NCBI RefSeq assembly: GCF_004683965.1
Contig: NZ_CP038436.1
Coordinates: 1,364,001 to 1,428,000 of the forward strand
Length of the DNA: 64,000 nucleotides
Direction: 5' to 3'
Origin: Nocardioides seonyuensis
GTDB taxonomy: Bacteria; Actinomycetota; Actinomycetes; Propionibacteriales; Nocardioidaceae
The notes beneath the pieces are model-generated. The model did no database searches. It saw only the letters and a program-made list of their open reading frames with translations, and had not been told where the DNA came from. The position numbers and the translations under genes were made by a program. Below are positions 32,814 through 41,110 of the stretch, in pieces (the first letter of the stretch is position 1; the number at the start of each line of letters is the position of its first letter).

Positions 32814-33263
32814 GTGCCGTCCGACTATCGACTCTCCCCCGCCGTGACTGCGCGGGTCGTGGGCCTCGTGGTGGTCTCCATCGCGCTCCTCATGCTGCTC
32901 ACCACGCTCCTGGTCGCCTTCCTCGACCTGCACAGCCTCGTGCTGACCGTGCCCCTCGTGCTCGGGCTCGCTGTCCTGGTGGGGGCAGCCGTGGTCCACC
33001 AGCGCCGGGGGTGGGTCGTCCGGCTCTCCGACGAGGGCTATCGCGTCCAGTGGGTCCGCGGCGCGGGCGTTGCGGCAGCCCGGTGGAAGGACGTCGAGGA
33101 CGCGGTCACCACCGAGGTGGCGGGTTCGCCGGTCCTGGTCCTGCGCCTGCGGGACGGGCGCACCACCACCATCCCGGTCGAGATGGTGGCCGCCGACCGT
33201 GACTCGTTCGCACGCGACGTCGTGGAGCACCTCCAGCGCGGCCAGGGCCTGCGGCCGCTCTGA
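32814..33263 (+). CDS. PH-like domain membrane protein
   Basis: A 149-residue protein with two membrane segments at about residues 15-37 and 42-62. A C-terminal beta-rich domain follows (GWVVRLSDEGYRVQWVRGAGVAAARWKDVEDAV ... RTTTIPVEMVA) that matches the bacterial PH-like fold seen in YdbT/bPH families. GTG 32814 lacks a clear ribosome site. Function unknown. It ends 18 bases before the tRNA-Ser(GCT) promoter. Confidence 0.75.
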   Translation: MPSDYRLSPAVTARVVGLVVVSIALLMLLTTLLVAFLDLHSLVLTVPLVLGLAVLVGAAVVHQRRGWVVRLSDEGYRVQWVRGAGVAAARWKDVEDAVTTEVAGSPVLVLRLRDGRTTTIPVEMVAADRDSFARDVVEHLQRGQGLRPL

Positions 33264-33280
33264 ACCGAGGGCGGACCTGA

Positions 33281-33309
33281 TTGGTCCATCGGACAGGTGG
33301 CCTTGTAAC
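33281..33309 (+). promoter_or_regulatory. Promoter of tRNA-Ser(GCT)
   Basis: A -35 ttggtc (33281-33286) and -10 tgtaac (33304-33309) are separated by 17 bases, with the tRNA 5' end 28 bases after the -10. A good sigma-70-type match for a stable RNA gene. Confidence 0.6.
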
Positions 33310-33337
33310 CTGTCGACGCCTGGTTCACGCCGGGCGT

Positions 33338-33428
33338 GGAGGCGTCGCCTAGTCCGGTCTATGGCGCCCGCCTGCTAAGCGGGTTTGGGGCTACAACCCC
33401 ATCGAGGGTTCAAATCCCTCCGCCTCCG
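33338..33428 (+). tRNA. tRNA-Ser(GCT)
   Basis: Acceptor ggaggcg (33338-33344) pairs with cgcctcc (33421-33427). The anticodon loop ctgctaagc gives GCT. A long variable arm and the T-loop ggttcaaatcc are present. The discriminator is G and CCA is not encoded. Confidence 0.97.
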
Positions 33429-33526
33429 CTGCTGGGGAGCGGCTCGACCGAGCCGCTCCCCTTCTGCATCTCGAACCCTCCTTGGACACGCCCGGGTGAG
33501 CCCGCGGACGCGCTTGGAACAAGAAG

Positions 33527-33550
33527 TGCAACAACATGCATTGCAACGAC
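33527..33550 (+). promoter_or_regulatory. Paired TGCAAC(A/G)AC elements upstream of the peptide gene
   Basis: tgcaacaac (33527-33535) and tgcaacgac (33542-33550) are direct repeats with a 15-base period. They also contain the dyad TGCAA (33527-33531) / TTGCA (33541-33545). They lie about 85-110 bases before the peptide start, a plausible place for an activator site. No clean -10 follows. Confidence 0.4.
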
Positions 33551-33634
33551 CTGCACCCCAAGTCATGGGACGGGGCCCGAAGTGTGCGCGACAATGGTGG
33601 GACCAATCGCCCCCCGCACCCGAAGGTGATCCCC

Positions 33635-33757
33635 ATGAAGCCTGTTCGTCGCCTCGCCGCAGCAGCCCTGGTCACCGCGTTCGGCTTCGGTGCCGTTGCC
33701 GTCGCGGCCACCCCGGCCAACGCCGACACCACGTGGGGCACAAGCATCCGCCGCTGA
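33635..33757 (+). CDS. Small secreted peptide (40 residues, 10-residue mature form)
   Basis: Starts at ATG 33635 behind GAAGGTGAT. Residues 1-30 are a textbook signal peptide: basic KPVRR, hydrophobic core AAAALVTAFGFGAVAVAA, cleavage site ANA. This leaves the predicted mature peptide DTTWGTSIRR. Nothing else is encoded, so the product is an exported decapeptide. It converges on a TrmB/LuxR-type regulator gene across a bidirectional terminator. A signalling role is inferred from size, export and neighbour. It is too short for a domain match; bacteriocin or cell-wall-associated roles remain possible. Confidence 0.75.
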   Translation: MKPVRRLAAAALVTAFGFGAVAVAATPANADTTWGTSIRR

Positions 33758-33865
33758 CCGTCCCCACACGGTCACGCAGCACTAATCCCCAGAATCAGAG
33801 ACGCGGATCCTCTCACCCCCCACGAGTCCTGATCCGAGTGCCTTCCCCCCAAGGCCCGTCTCTCA

Positions 33866-33894
33866 CGAGGGCAGCGATCGAGTCGCTGCCCTCG
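33866..33894. terminator. Bidirectional terminator between peptide and regulator genes
   Basis: A perfect 12-bp stem (33866-33877 with 33883-33894) with loop tcgag lies between two convergent genes, 24 bases after the regulator stop and about 110 bases after the peptide stop. Confidence 0.8.
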
Positions 33895-33918
33895 TCTGGT
33901 GTCCGGGAGGTGCCGAGC

Positions 33919-34932
33919 TCAACGGGCCCGGCGAGGGAGCTGCTCGATCTCGCGGCCGGAGATCCCCAGCTTGCCCATCGCGTAGCCGAGCTGGAAGCGC
34001 GTCTCGGCGTCGAACTCCGCCTTCAGGTCAGCGACATAGCCGGCGTAGGTGCGCGGACTGACGCCCAGCCGGGTGGCGCCCGCGGGGTCCGGGCGACCCT
34101 CCAGCAGCATCCTGATCGTCATCGCACGCTGCTCGGCCGCGATGTCCTGGGTGAGTGAGGACTCGCCGCTGGCGAAGGGCCGGGCGCGCTCCCAGTGACG
34201 CTCGAACATGTCGACGAGGTAGGCCACCATCGACGGCTCCCGGATGACCGTCGCCGTGTCCAATCCTTCGTGGCTCGGAATCACGGCGATGCGCCGGTCG
34301 ACGACGATGAGGCGGTTGAAGAACTCGTCAAGAGTGCGCACCTCGGCGCCCTCGGCCGAGACGAGCACGACGTACTTGCGGGTGTCGGAGCTGCGGCGCG
34401 CAGCATGCTGGTAGAGCGTGCGCATCCTCACCCCCCGTCGCAGGACACTGATCTCGCGGTTGACCACGTCGGCGAGCCCCTTGATGTTGCGCCGGTTCTG
34501 GGGCTGGGCGGTCAGCAGCTCCTCCTCGGCCTCGGACACCAGCGAGGCCACGAACCCCGAGATCGTCTCGCCCCCGCGGATGCTGGTGAACTGCTCGCCC
34601 GAGGTGTTGGGGGAGCGTCGCCAGGCGTGGGTCAGCGTGGTGAACGCCTGCGCCCAGTGGGCCGACTCGGCGATGAGCTCGGCGCCCTGCTGGCCCAGGG
34701 GGGCCACGACCTGCGCCTGCACGGCGGCGGGGTCGACCGCCACCCAGTCGTCGGAGTCGTCACGACGTGTCACGAGCCCGATCTCGCGCAGGAGCTCGAA
34801 GGCGGCGGCGAGCTCTCCCCCCGGCACGATGCGCGCATCGCCGGCAGAGAGGCGCCCCGTCAGGACGATCTCCTCGTAGAGCGGGCTCGCCTCGGACTCG
34901 AACAGAGCCCGATGATCCGAATCGAAACTCAT
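33919..34932 (-). CDS. TrmB-like / LuxR-type HTH transcriptional regulator
   Basis: A 337-residue DNA-binding protein. Residues 1-70 look like a TrmB-type winged helix (ALFESEASPLYEEIVLTGRL ... FELLREIGLVTRRDD). Residues 115-235 resemble the phospholipase-D-like sensor module common in actinobacterial members (SEAEEELLTAQPQNRR, RGVRMRTLYQHAARRS, NRLIVVDRRIAVIPS). Residues 270-337 carry a C-terminal LuxR-like HTH (LLEGRPDPAGATRLGVSPRTYAGYVADLKAEF). ATG 34930-34932 has GGGGAGGGG upstream; an ATG 27 bases earlier has none. It is convergent with the secreted peptide gene, which could be its target or ligand source. Confidence 0.8.
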   Translation of the reverse strand: MSFDSDHRALFESEASPLYEEIVLTGRLSAGDARIVPGGELAAAFELLREIGLVTRRDDSDDWVAVDPAAVQAQVVAPLGQQGAELIAESAHWAQAFTTLTHAWRRSPNTSGEQFTSIRGGETISGFVASLVSEAEEELLTAQPQNRRNIKGLADVVNREISVLRRGVRMRTLYQHAARRSSDTRKYVVLVSAEGAEVRTLDEFFNRLIVVDRRIAVIPSHEGLDTATVIREPSMVAYLVDMFERHWERARPFASGESSLTQDIAAEQRAMTIRMLLEGRPDPAGATRLGVSPRTYAGYVADLKAEFDAETRFQLGYAMGKLGISGREIEQLPRRAR

Positions 34933-35020
34933 GGCCCCTCCCCAAGTGCCCCCAAACATGCCTGTCTGGATGCTCCCACATCCGGCAAGGCACGCCGGCG
35001 CGAAGGGGCTCAGGCGGGCC

Positions 35021-35233
35021 TCACGGGGCGTCGTCCGGGTGGATGCTGCGCGTCTCCCCCCGGCGGTTGCGCCCGTCCACGAGGTCGGAGAGGTAGAGCT
35101 TGGGCAGGACCTTGGAGACTGCCAGCGTCACGTAGACGATGGTGTTGATGGCCACGAAGGCAGCCAGCACGGCCACGAACTCGTTGGCGAGCAGGTCCTC
35201 GGGCAGCAGGATCCCCAGTGGGAGCACGGTCAT
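35021..35233 (-). CDS. Small membrane protein of the exopolysaccharide operon
   Basis: Not a named family. 70 residues with one clear membrane segment (about 18-40, NEFVAVLAAFVAINTIVYVTLAV) and a basic cytoplasmic tail (VDGRNRRGETRSIHPDD). Its ATG overlaps the glycosyltransferase stop by 4 bases, so it is co-translated with it. This suggests a small partner subunit of the synthase, comparable in position to PgaD-like accessory proteins; no sequence similarity is claimed. Confidence 0.75.
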   Translation of the reverse strand: MTVLPLGILLPEDLLANEFVAVLAAFVAINTIVYVTLAVSKVLPKLYLSDLVDGRNRRGETRSIHPDDAP

Positions 35234-36657
35234 CTCTCCACCTCGATGCCCTCGCGGGTCTGGACCACGTGCTTCCACGACGCCTGCCTGGCCAGCGAGA
35301 GGTCCCACACGCCCTTGACGTAGACGACGTTGAGGAACATCGCGTAGAAGAGCTCGGGGAAGAGCGAGAGGCCGAGCAGACGAGCCCGCCACCCGCCTCG
35401 CCACACCGTGACGACACGCTCCACCACGAACACCCCACCGACCCCGAGCCAGAAGGGGAACCACACCCAGTTGGCGGTCGCCAGCACCATCATCAAGATG
35501 AGCAGCACGTAGGCACTCAGCGCGATGACGCCGTAGCCGATGCCGAGCTGCTGCATCCAGTTGCGGAAGGTCGAGGGGCGCATGCCGTAGGCGCCGAGGT
35601 TCTCCAGGGCACCCCGCTGCCAGCGCAGCCGCTGGGCCCACAGCGCCCCCCAGCTCGGCATCACCTCGGTGACGACCGTGCACTCGGGGGGCGAGATCAT
35701 CAGCGCACCCAGGCTCTTCAGCGCCATCGTCAGCTCGTTGTCCTCGGTCAGCGCGATCGTGTCGTAGACGTCGCCGGGGACACCGGGCAGGGTCTCACCA
35801 CGTTCGGCGGCCACCGCCCGGAGCGCTCGCGGCCTGAACACCGACGCGGTGCCGGTGAGGACGAAGACACGGCCCCGTCGCCTCTTGAGCTCGCGCTGGT
35901 AGCGGATGTACTCGTTGCGCTGGAACTGGCCGATCAGCCCCGCGCCCTCCTCGCCGTAGAACAACCCGCCGACCGCCATCAGCGCCCGGTCCTCGGTCAT
36001 CCGCCGGGCAGCGCCGGCGAGGAAACCCTGGTCCAGGGTGGTGTCCGCGTCCATGACCATCACCAGGTCGTTGTCGCCCTGCCCCGGCAGGACCTCGCGC
36101 AGCGCCTGGTTGAGGGCGCCCGCCTTCTTCTTGGTGTTGCCGACCGTCTCGAAGATGTCGACGCCGACCGCACGAGCGAGCGGCACCGTCTGGTCCGTGC
36201 AGTTGTCCGCCACGACCACGATGCGCGCAGGCGGGACGGACTGCGCGAGCAGTGAGCGCAGCGTGGCACCGATGGCGGCCTCCTCGTTGTGCGCCGGGAT
36301 CAGCACGGTCACGGTCACCGGGCCGGCGTACTCACCGCGGGTCTGCGCCATCACCAGCTTGGGAGCAAGAGGAGTCCGGTGGGGGTTCTCGCTGCGTCGG
36401 GCCCGGTTGGTGATGCGGCGCTCCAGTGCCGCGACGGCCGCAGCGAGCAGCAAGCCCACCCCGGCAGCGGCCACGAGCACCCGTCCCGATGGCATGGCGG
36501 TGTCGTAGAACACCCGCCACACGCCGAACAGCAGGCCCTGCTGCGGCCGTTGCCCCGGGTCAGGGTCGCTGGCGGCCACGCCGACCCACAGCAGTACGGC
36601 GCCCAAGGTCGCCGTACCGAGGATCGCCAGACCGACGGAACGTTGCAGCCAACGCAT
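35230..36657 (-). CDS. Processive GT2-family glycosyltransferase (exopolysaccharide synthase)
   Basis: A 475-residue membrane enzyme. It has two N-terminal membrane segments and then a GT-A domain with VLIPAHNEE, the nucleotide-sugar DxD motif in MVMDADT near residue 202, TED in ALTEDNEL near 304, and the processivity motif QRLRW near 345 (Q(Q/R)xRW). Three or more C-terminal membrane segments follow. This motif set is that of PgaC/cellulose/hyaluronan-type synthases, which polymerise and export a beta-glycan; the sugar cannot be read from the sequence. It lies 57 bases downstream of the GGDEF/EAL gene and overlaps the small membrane gene. No PilZ domain is present in it. Confidence 0.9.
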   Translation of the reverse strand: MRWLQRSVGLAILGTATLGAVLLWVGVAASDPDPGQRPQQGLLFGVWRVFYDTAMPSGRVLVAAAGVGLLLAAAVAALERRITNRARRSENPHRTPLAPKLVMAQTRGEYAGPVTVTVLIPAHNEEAAIGATLRSLLAQSVPPARIVVVADNCTDQTVPLARAVGVDIFETVGNTKKKAGALNQALREVLPGQGDNDLVMVMDADTTLDQGFLAGAARRMTEDRALMAVGGLFYGEEGAGLIGQFQRNEYIRYQRELKRRRGRVFVLTGTASVFRPRALRAVAAERGETLPGVPGDVYDTIALTEDNELTMALKSLGALMISPPECTVVTEVMPSWGALWAQRLRWQRGALENLGAYGMRPSTFRNWMQQLGIGYGVIALSAYVLLILMMVLATANWVWFPFWLGVGGVFVVERVVTVWRGGWRARLLGLSLFPELFYAMFLNVVYVKGVWDLSLARQASWKHVVQTREGIEVER

Positions 36658-36714
36658 GTGGACCAGGGACCTCCTTGGCAGTTCGGCGCGCGGAAAGGGG
36701 CGGTACCCCTTGTT

Positions 36715-38955
36715 TCAGCGGACGAAACTGCTGCTGGCCTCGGGCTGCAGGAACTCGGCCACGAACTCGTCGACCGGGATGGGCTTGCCGATGAGGTAGC
36801 CCTGCGCGTAGTCGACGCCCTCGGCACGGACCACCTCGAGCACCTCGGGGCTGGAGACGAACTCGGCCACCGTCTCCTTGCCGAGGTCACGGGCGATGCC
36901 GACGATCGAGCGCAGGATGGTGCGGTCGACCCGCGAGACGTGCGAGTTGGCCACGAACTCGCCGTCGATCTTCACGTAGTCGAACAAGAGGTGCTTGAGG
37001 TAGTAGAAGGAGCCGAATCCTGCGCCGAAGTCATCGAGGGCGAACCGGCAGCCCACCCGGGCCAGACGCTGGGCGAACTCGCGGGCCAGCGCCACGTCGG
37101 CCACGGCCGCGGTCTCGGTGATCTCGAGGATCAGGGCACGCGGGTCGACGTCGTGGCGCACGAGCGAGTCGCGGATCGTCTGCTCGACCTGGGCGTCTCC
37201 GATGGAGTGCCCCGAGATGTTGACCTCGAGGCAGAAGTCGGGCCTGATCGTGCGGAGGTCGGCCAGCATGGCGATGCTGCGCTCGATGACCCAGGCGTCG
37301 ACGCGGGGCATCAGCCCGGACCGCTCGGCGATGTAGACGAACCGTCCGGGCGGCACCAGCTCACCATCGTCGCCGCGCAGGCGCAGCAGCGCCTCGGCGG
37401 AGTCGATGTGACCGTTCGTCACGTCGAGGATGGGTTGCAGGTGGAGCTCGAACCGGTCGTTCTCGAGGGCCTCCTCGATCCGGTCCTGCCACTGAAGGCG
37501 GGCCGACAGGCGGGGCGGGCGCATCTCCCCCTCACGCAGCATCGCGATCTGGTTGCGTCCGGCCTCCTTGGCGTCGTACATCGTCATGTCGGCCAGGGCC
37601 AGGATGTCGACGGCCTGCTCGCTGGCAGCCTTGAAGGTGACCGCGCCGACGCTGGCCGTGACCCGGCGGCTCACGCCGTCGAGGGTCGCGGCGTGCTCGC
37701 TCACCTGGTCGACGATGTCCTGCGCGACGCGCTCGGCCGCCCCTTCGTCACCGTCGGTGACGATGATGCCGAACTCGTCGCCGCCGAGCCGCGCCACCAC
37801 GTCGGTGGACCGCACCGCACGCCGCAGCACCCCGGCGATGACGACCAGCAGCTGGTCGCCGGCGTTGTGGCCGAGGGTGTCGTTGACCTGCTTGAAGTTG
37901 TCGAGGTCGAGGAGCACCACGGAGCCCGAGGGGCCGTAGCGGCGGCAGCGCTCGAGGTGGCGTTGCAGCTCGTCGTCGAAGAGACGACGGTTGCCGAGCC
38001 CGGTGAGGACGTCGTGGTCGACGAGGTGTGCGAGGCGGTCCTGGTAGCGACGGCTCTCGGAGACGTCGACGATGTTGACCAGGAGGATGTCGGGCTCGGT
38101 GACGTCGGCGTGGCGCAGCATCCGGCTGCTCAACGAGACGTGGACGTCCTGGCCGGAGGAGTTGCGCAGGACGCAGTCGGTGGCCACCGCAGTCTGGTCG
38201 GTCTCCAGGACGCGGCTGACGTTCTGCTCGACGCACTCGTCACTCGCGGCGCTGAACTCGGTGAGAAAGCGGCCGACCATGTCCCGGCCCCGCAGGCCCA
38301 CCATGGCGCCGAGCGCCCGGTTGGCCAGGACGATGCGCCCGTCCTGGTCGAGCACGGCGACGCCGTACGGCGCGTCGATGAAGAGACGGGCACTGCGCTC
38401 GGTCGCTGAACGCGCGGTCCTGCTCTCGCGCTCGAGACGCATCACGATCCGCTGCACCACGCGCCCCAGCACGTGGGCGATCGGCACGTAGACCGCCGCG
38501 AGCCGCCAGCTGTCCCAGGGGTACTTCTCACCGCCGATGAGGAGGACCGGAGCCATGATGACGACGCCCACCAGGGCCACTGAGGCGTACATCTCCTGCC
38601 TGCGACCCGTGATGGCCAGCCACAGGACGGGGCCGATGAGGAGGGGCAGGACCGGGGACTCCGCACCGCCGCTGGCGTCGCGCAGCAGGGCGATGTACAC
38701 GAACGTCAGCAGGACGGCGGTCGGTGCGAGCCAGGTGCGCTCCTCGCTGCGGGCGCTGAAGATGTAGGCCAGCAGCACGAGCTCGTAGACGAGCGTCGTG
38801 ACCAGCAGCATGAGGGTCGACGTCGGGTGCGGAGGAACGAGCACGACGAGCAGCCCAATGCCCAGGACCACCCCGAACGGACGCATGAGTCGCAGCGAGG
38901 GACGGGTTCGATTGAACCCGTCCCCGGCCGCGAGCGCGCGTTCGACGAATGACAT
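36715..38955 (-). CDS. Membrane GGDEF/EAL protein, c-di-GMP synthesis and breakdown
   Basis: A 746-residue protein with about five membrane segments (residues 22-165) and a PAS-like sensor (about 195-305, APYGVAVLDQDGRIVLANRALGAMVGL). An intact GGDEF domain follows (RLGGDEFGII near 390), then an intact EAL domain (SAEALLRLRG near 520, with EITETA and DDFGAGFGS downstream). Both active-site motifs are complete, so both activities are possible. ATG 38953-38955 is preferred; an ATG 30 bases earlier is possible. It is the first gene ahead of a processive glycosyltransferase and probably controls it. Confidence 0.93.
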   Translation of the reverse strand: MSFVERALAAGDGFNRTRPSLRLMRPFGVVLGIGLLVVLVPPHPTSTLMLLVTTLVYELVLLAYIFSARSEERTWLAPTAVLLTFVYIALLRDASGGAESPVLPLLIGPVLWLAITGRRQEMYASVALVGVVIMAPVLLIGGEKYPWDSWRLAAVYVPIAHVLGRVVQRIVMRLERESRTARSATERSARLFIDAPYGVAVLDQDGRIVLANRALGAMVGLRGRDMVGRFLTEFSAASDECVEQNVSRVLETDQTAVATDCVLRNSSGQDVHVSLSSRMLRHADVTEPDILLVNIVDVSESRRYQDRLAHLVDHDVLTGLGNRRLFDDELQRHLERCRRYGPSGSVVLLDLDNFKQVNDTLGHNAGDQLLVVIAGVLRRAVRSTDVVARLGGDEFGIIVTDGDEGAAERVAQDIVDQVSEHAATLDGVSRRVTASVGAVTFKAASEQAVDILALADMTMYDAKEAGRNQIAMLREGEMRPPRLSARLQWQDRIEEALENDRFELHLQPILDVTNGHIDSAEALLRLRGDDGELVPPGRFVYIAERSGLMPRVDAWVIERSIAMLADLRTIRPDFCLEVNISGHSIGDAQVEQTIRDSLVRHDVDPRALILEITETAAVADVALAREFAQRLARVGCRFALDDFGAGFGSFYYLKHLLFDYVKIDGEFVANSHVSRVDRTILRSIVGIARDLGKETVAEFVSSPEVLEVVRAEGVDYAQGYLIGKPIPVDEFVAEFLQPEASSSFVR

Positions 38956-39040
38956 GGTGCAACGAGCGTAACTACTCGCGAGCATCCGCGGACCGAAAGG
39001 TAAAGAGTGGTGCCCACCCGGTCCGGGGCCCGGAAATGCA

Positions 39041-39070
39041 CTGACCCGCCCGGGGTCCCGGGCGGGTCAG
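39041..39070 (-). terminator. Terminator of pckG
   Basis: A perfect 13-bp GC stem (39041-39053 with 39058-39070) with a 4-nt loop, 25 bases after the pckG stop. The weak T-rich run tgcattt follows on the minus strand. Confidence 0.85.
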
Positions 39071-39095
39071 CGAGGTGCTGGTGACGCGGTGCGGG

Positions 39096-40928
39096 TCAGG
39101 CCTGCTCGTCCTCGAGCGCCTTCGCCACGCGGCGGTGGGCCTCCCAGATCTCCTCGGGCAGACCGTCGAACTGCTTGAGGTGCTCCTCGCGGTAGCCGAT
39201 CTCCTGCTGCCAGCGCGCCTTGTCGATGGCCAGCACGGAGTCGAGGTCGGAGAGGGTCTGCTCGTCGAGACCGTCGAGGTTGAGCTCCTCGCGGGTCGGG
39301 ATGATGCCGACAGCGGTCTCGCGGCCCTTGACCTCGCCGTTCTTGAGCTGCATCAGCCACAGGAGCGGGCGGAGGTTCTCGCGGTAGCCCGGCCACAGGA
39401 ACCGGCCGTCGTCGCCGCGCTGGAACCAGTTGACGTGGGCGAAGAGCGGCTTGTCCTTGGCCTGACCGATGACCTTGAGCCAGTTGGCGGCGTAGTCGGC
39501 CTCGGGGTAGGAGAGGAACGGGCGCATCGACATGGGGTCGTAGCGCAGGACGCCCTCCAGCCCGTCGGCGGCGGCGGTCGCCTCCGCGCCCAGGGTGAGG
39601 CCGTCGTAGACGCCCTCGGCCACGTCGTGGATCGCGCGGATCAGCGGCTCACGGTCGCGGGCACGGCCACCGAAGATGATGCCGTGGATCTCCACGCCCC
39701 GGTAGTCGTCGTAGTCGGCCGCCACGTTGGGGACGTTGCCCAGCTGCGTGGTGAAGCGCGAGTTGGGGTGGGCCCACGGGTCGTCGACGTGCGCCTCGGC
39801 GCGGTCGGCGATCCGGTCGCCCTTCCAGTCCATCCAGCCGTCGAGGTCGGCGGGCTTGTCGCCCTTGCCCTCCCACCAGACCTCGTGGGTCTTCTCGTTG
39901 TAGGCGACGTTGGTGAAGATCGCGCCGGAGTTGGGAAGGATCGACTCGATCGCGGTCGGGTTGGTCTTCTCGTTGGTGTCCTTCGCGACACCGAAGACGC
40001 CGTTCTCGGGGTTGAAGCCGCGGAGCTTGCCGTCCTCGTCGACCCAGATCCAGGCGATGTCGTCGCCGTAGAACTCGACGTAGTAACGGTCACCGAGGGC
40101 GTCGGGGGCCAGCGTCATCGCGAGGTTGGTCTTGCCCGAGGCGCTCGGGAAGCCGCCGGCGATGTTGTACTTCTTGCCGGTCTCCTTGTCGGTGATGCCG
40201 AGCAGCATGAACTGCTCCACGAGGAAGCCGTTCTTCCAGCCGTCGTAGGAACCCTGGCGCAGCCCGTGGGCGATCTTGCCGAGCAGCGCGTTGCCGCCGT
40301 ACGACGACCCGAAGTGCAGGATGGTGCGCTCGTCGGCGACGGTGACGAAGTAGCGCTTGTCGTCGGGGGTGCCCTGGCCGAGGTTCTCCAGGTCGCCGGT
40401 CACGTGGACGGCGCGCACGAAGTCGTTGCCGAGGTGGTTGATGTAGTCGACGCCCACGCGGGCCATGCGGATCATCTGCATGACGACGTTGCGGTTGTCG
40501 GTGAGCTCGACGCCGGCTGCGAACTTGTCGAGCGGACCGCCGGCCGGAGCCATCAGGTAGGGGATGACGTACATCGTCTTGCCCTCGGAGGCGCCCCGCA
40601 TCAGGTCGTGCAGCTTGGGCTTCATCTCGGAGGAGGGGTGCCAGTTGTTGTAGGTGCCCTTGTCGCGCTCGTCGCTCGTCGCGACGATCGTGCGCTCCTC
40701 GGCGCGCGCGGTGTCCTTGTAGTAGGACCGGGAGTAGTAGAGCCCCTCGCCTGCGGGCAGCAGCTCTCCTGCCTCGAGCGCCTCCTGGATCAGGCGGGCG
40801 TCGTCGGAGGTGTTGACCACCTCGATGCGCTCGGCGCCGGTCAGCTCGGCGTACTCCTTGACGAACTCCTGAACCTGGGGGTTCGTCAGTCCCGCTGCTT
40901 CCAGGACTCCCTGAACATCTGCTGCCAT
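39096..40928 (-). CDS. pckG: Phosphoenolpyruvate carboxykinase (GTP)
   Basis: A 610-residue enzyme that converts oxaloacetate and GTP to PEP, CO2 and GDP for gluconeogenesis. GTP-PEPCK hallmarks are present: YIPYLMAP-like VIPYLMAPAGGPLDKF (substrate loop), HFGSSYGGNALLGKI, P-loop FPSASGKTNLAM near residue 266, metal motif EFYGDDIAWI and GVFGVAKDTNEKTNPTA. The P-loop has Ser where the family usually has the reactive Cys (ACGKTN). Length is normal for the GTP class. ATG 40926-40928 is preceded by GAGGCAG. It ends at a strong terminator. Confidence 0.96.
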   Translation of the reverse strand: MAADVQGVLEAAGLTNPQVQEFVKEYAELTGAERIEVVNTSDDARLIQEALEAGELLPAGEGLYYSRSYYKDTARAEERTIVATSDERDKGTYNNWHPSSEMKPKLHDLMRGASEGKTMYVIPYLMAPAGGPLDKFAAGVELTDNRNVVMQMIRMARVGVDYINHLGNDFVRAVHVTGDLENLGQGTPDDKRYFVTVADERTILHFGSSYGGNALLGKIAHGLRQGSYDGWKNGFLVEQFMLLGITDKETGKKYNIAGGFPSASGKTNLAMTLAPDALGDRYYVEFYGDDIAWIWVDEDGKLRGFNPENGVFGVAKDTNEKTNPTAIESILPNSGAIFTNVAYNEKTHEVWWEGKGDKPADLDGWMDWKGDRIADRAEAHVDDPWAHPNSRFTTQLGNVPNVAADYDDYRGVEIHGIIFGGRARDREPLIRAIHDVAEGVYDGLTLGAEATAAADGLEGVLRYDPMSMRPFLSYPEADYAANWLKVIGQAKDKPLFAHVNWFQRGDDGRFLWPGYRENLRPLLWLMQLKNGEVKGRETAVGIIPTREELNLDGLDEQTLSDLDSVLAIDKARWQQEIGYREEHLKQFDGLPEEIWEAHRRVAKALEDEQA

Positions 40929-41044
40929 CGCCAGCGCTGCCTCTCATATGACGTGGCGGGCTTCCGCCACGGTGGTGCGACTCGTGCCCAGCACCATATG
41001 GCACGCTGGGGGGTCTGCCGACGGGTGCCCACTGTGACGCTGAT

Positions 41045-41074
41045 TTCGTCGCGCCTCGACCGGTCGGCTATTCT
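41045..41074 (+). promoter_or_regulatory. Promoter candidate for tRNA-Arg
   Basis: ttcgtc (41045-41050) and tattct (41069-41074) are separated by 18 bases, with the tRNA starting 37 bases after the -10. The -10 is good and the -35 is weak. Confidence 0.4.
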
Positions 41075-41110
41075 CTCGGAGTCTGCTCGTGCCCAGCACG
41101 GACCGGACGG

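Noticed and set aside
34930..34959. An earlier ATG for the regulator, giving an N-terminus MFGGTWGGA that echoes the TWG of the secreted peptide
   Set aside because: No ribosome site precedes it, while the ATG at 34932 has a strong one. The shared TWG is three residues and can be chance.
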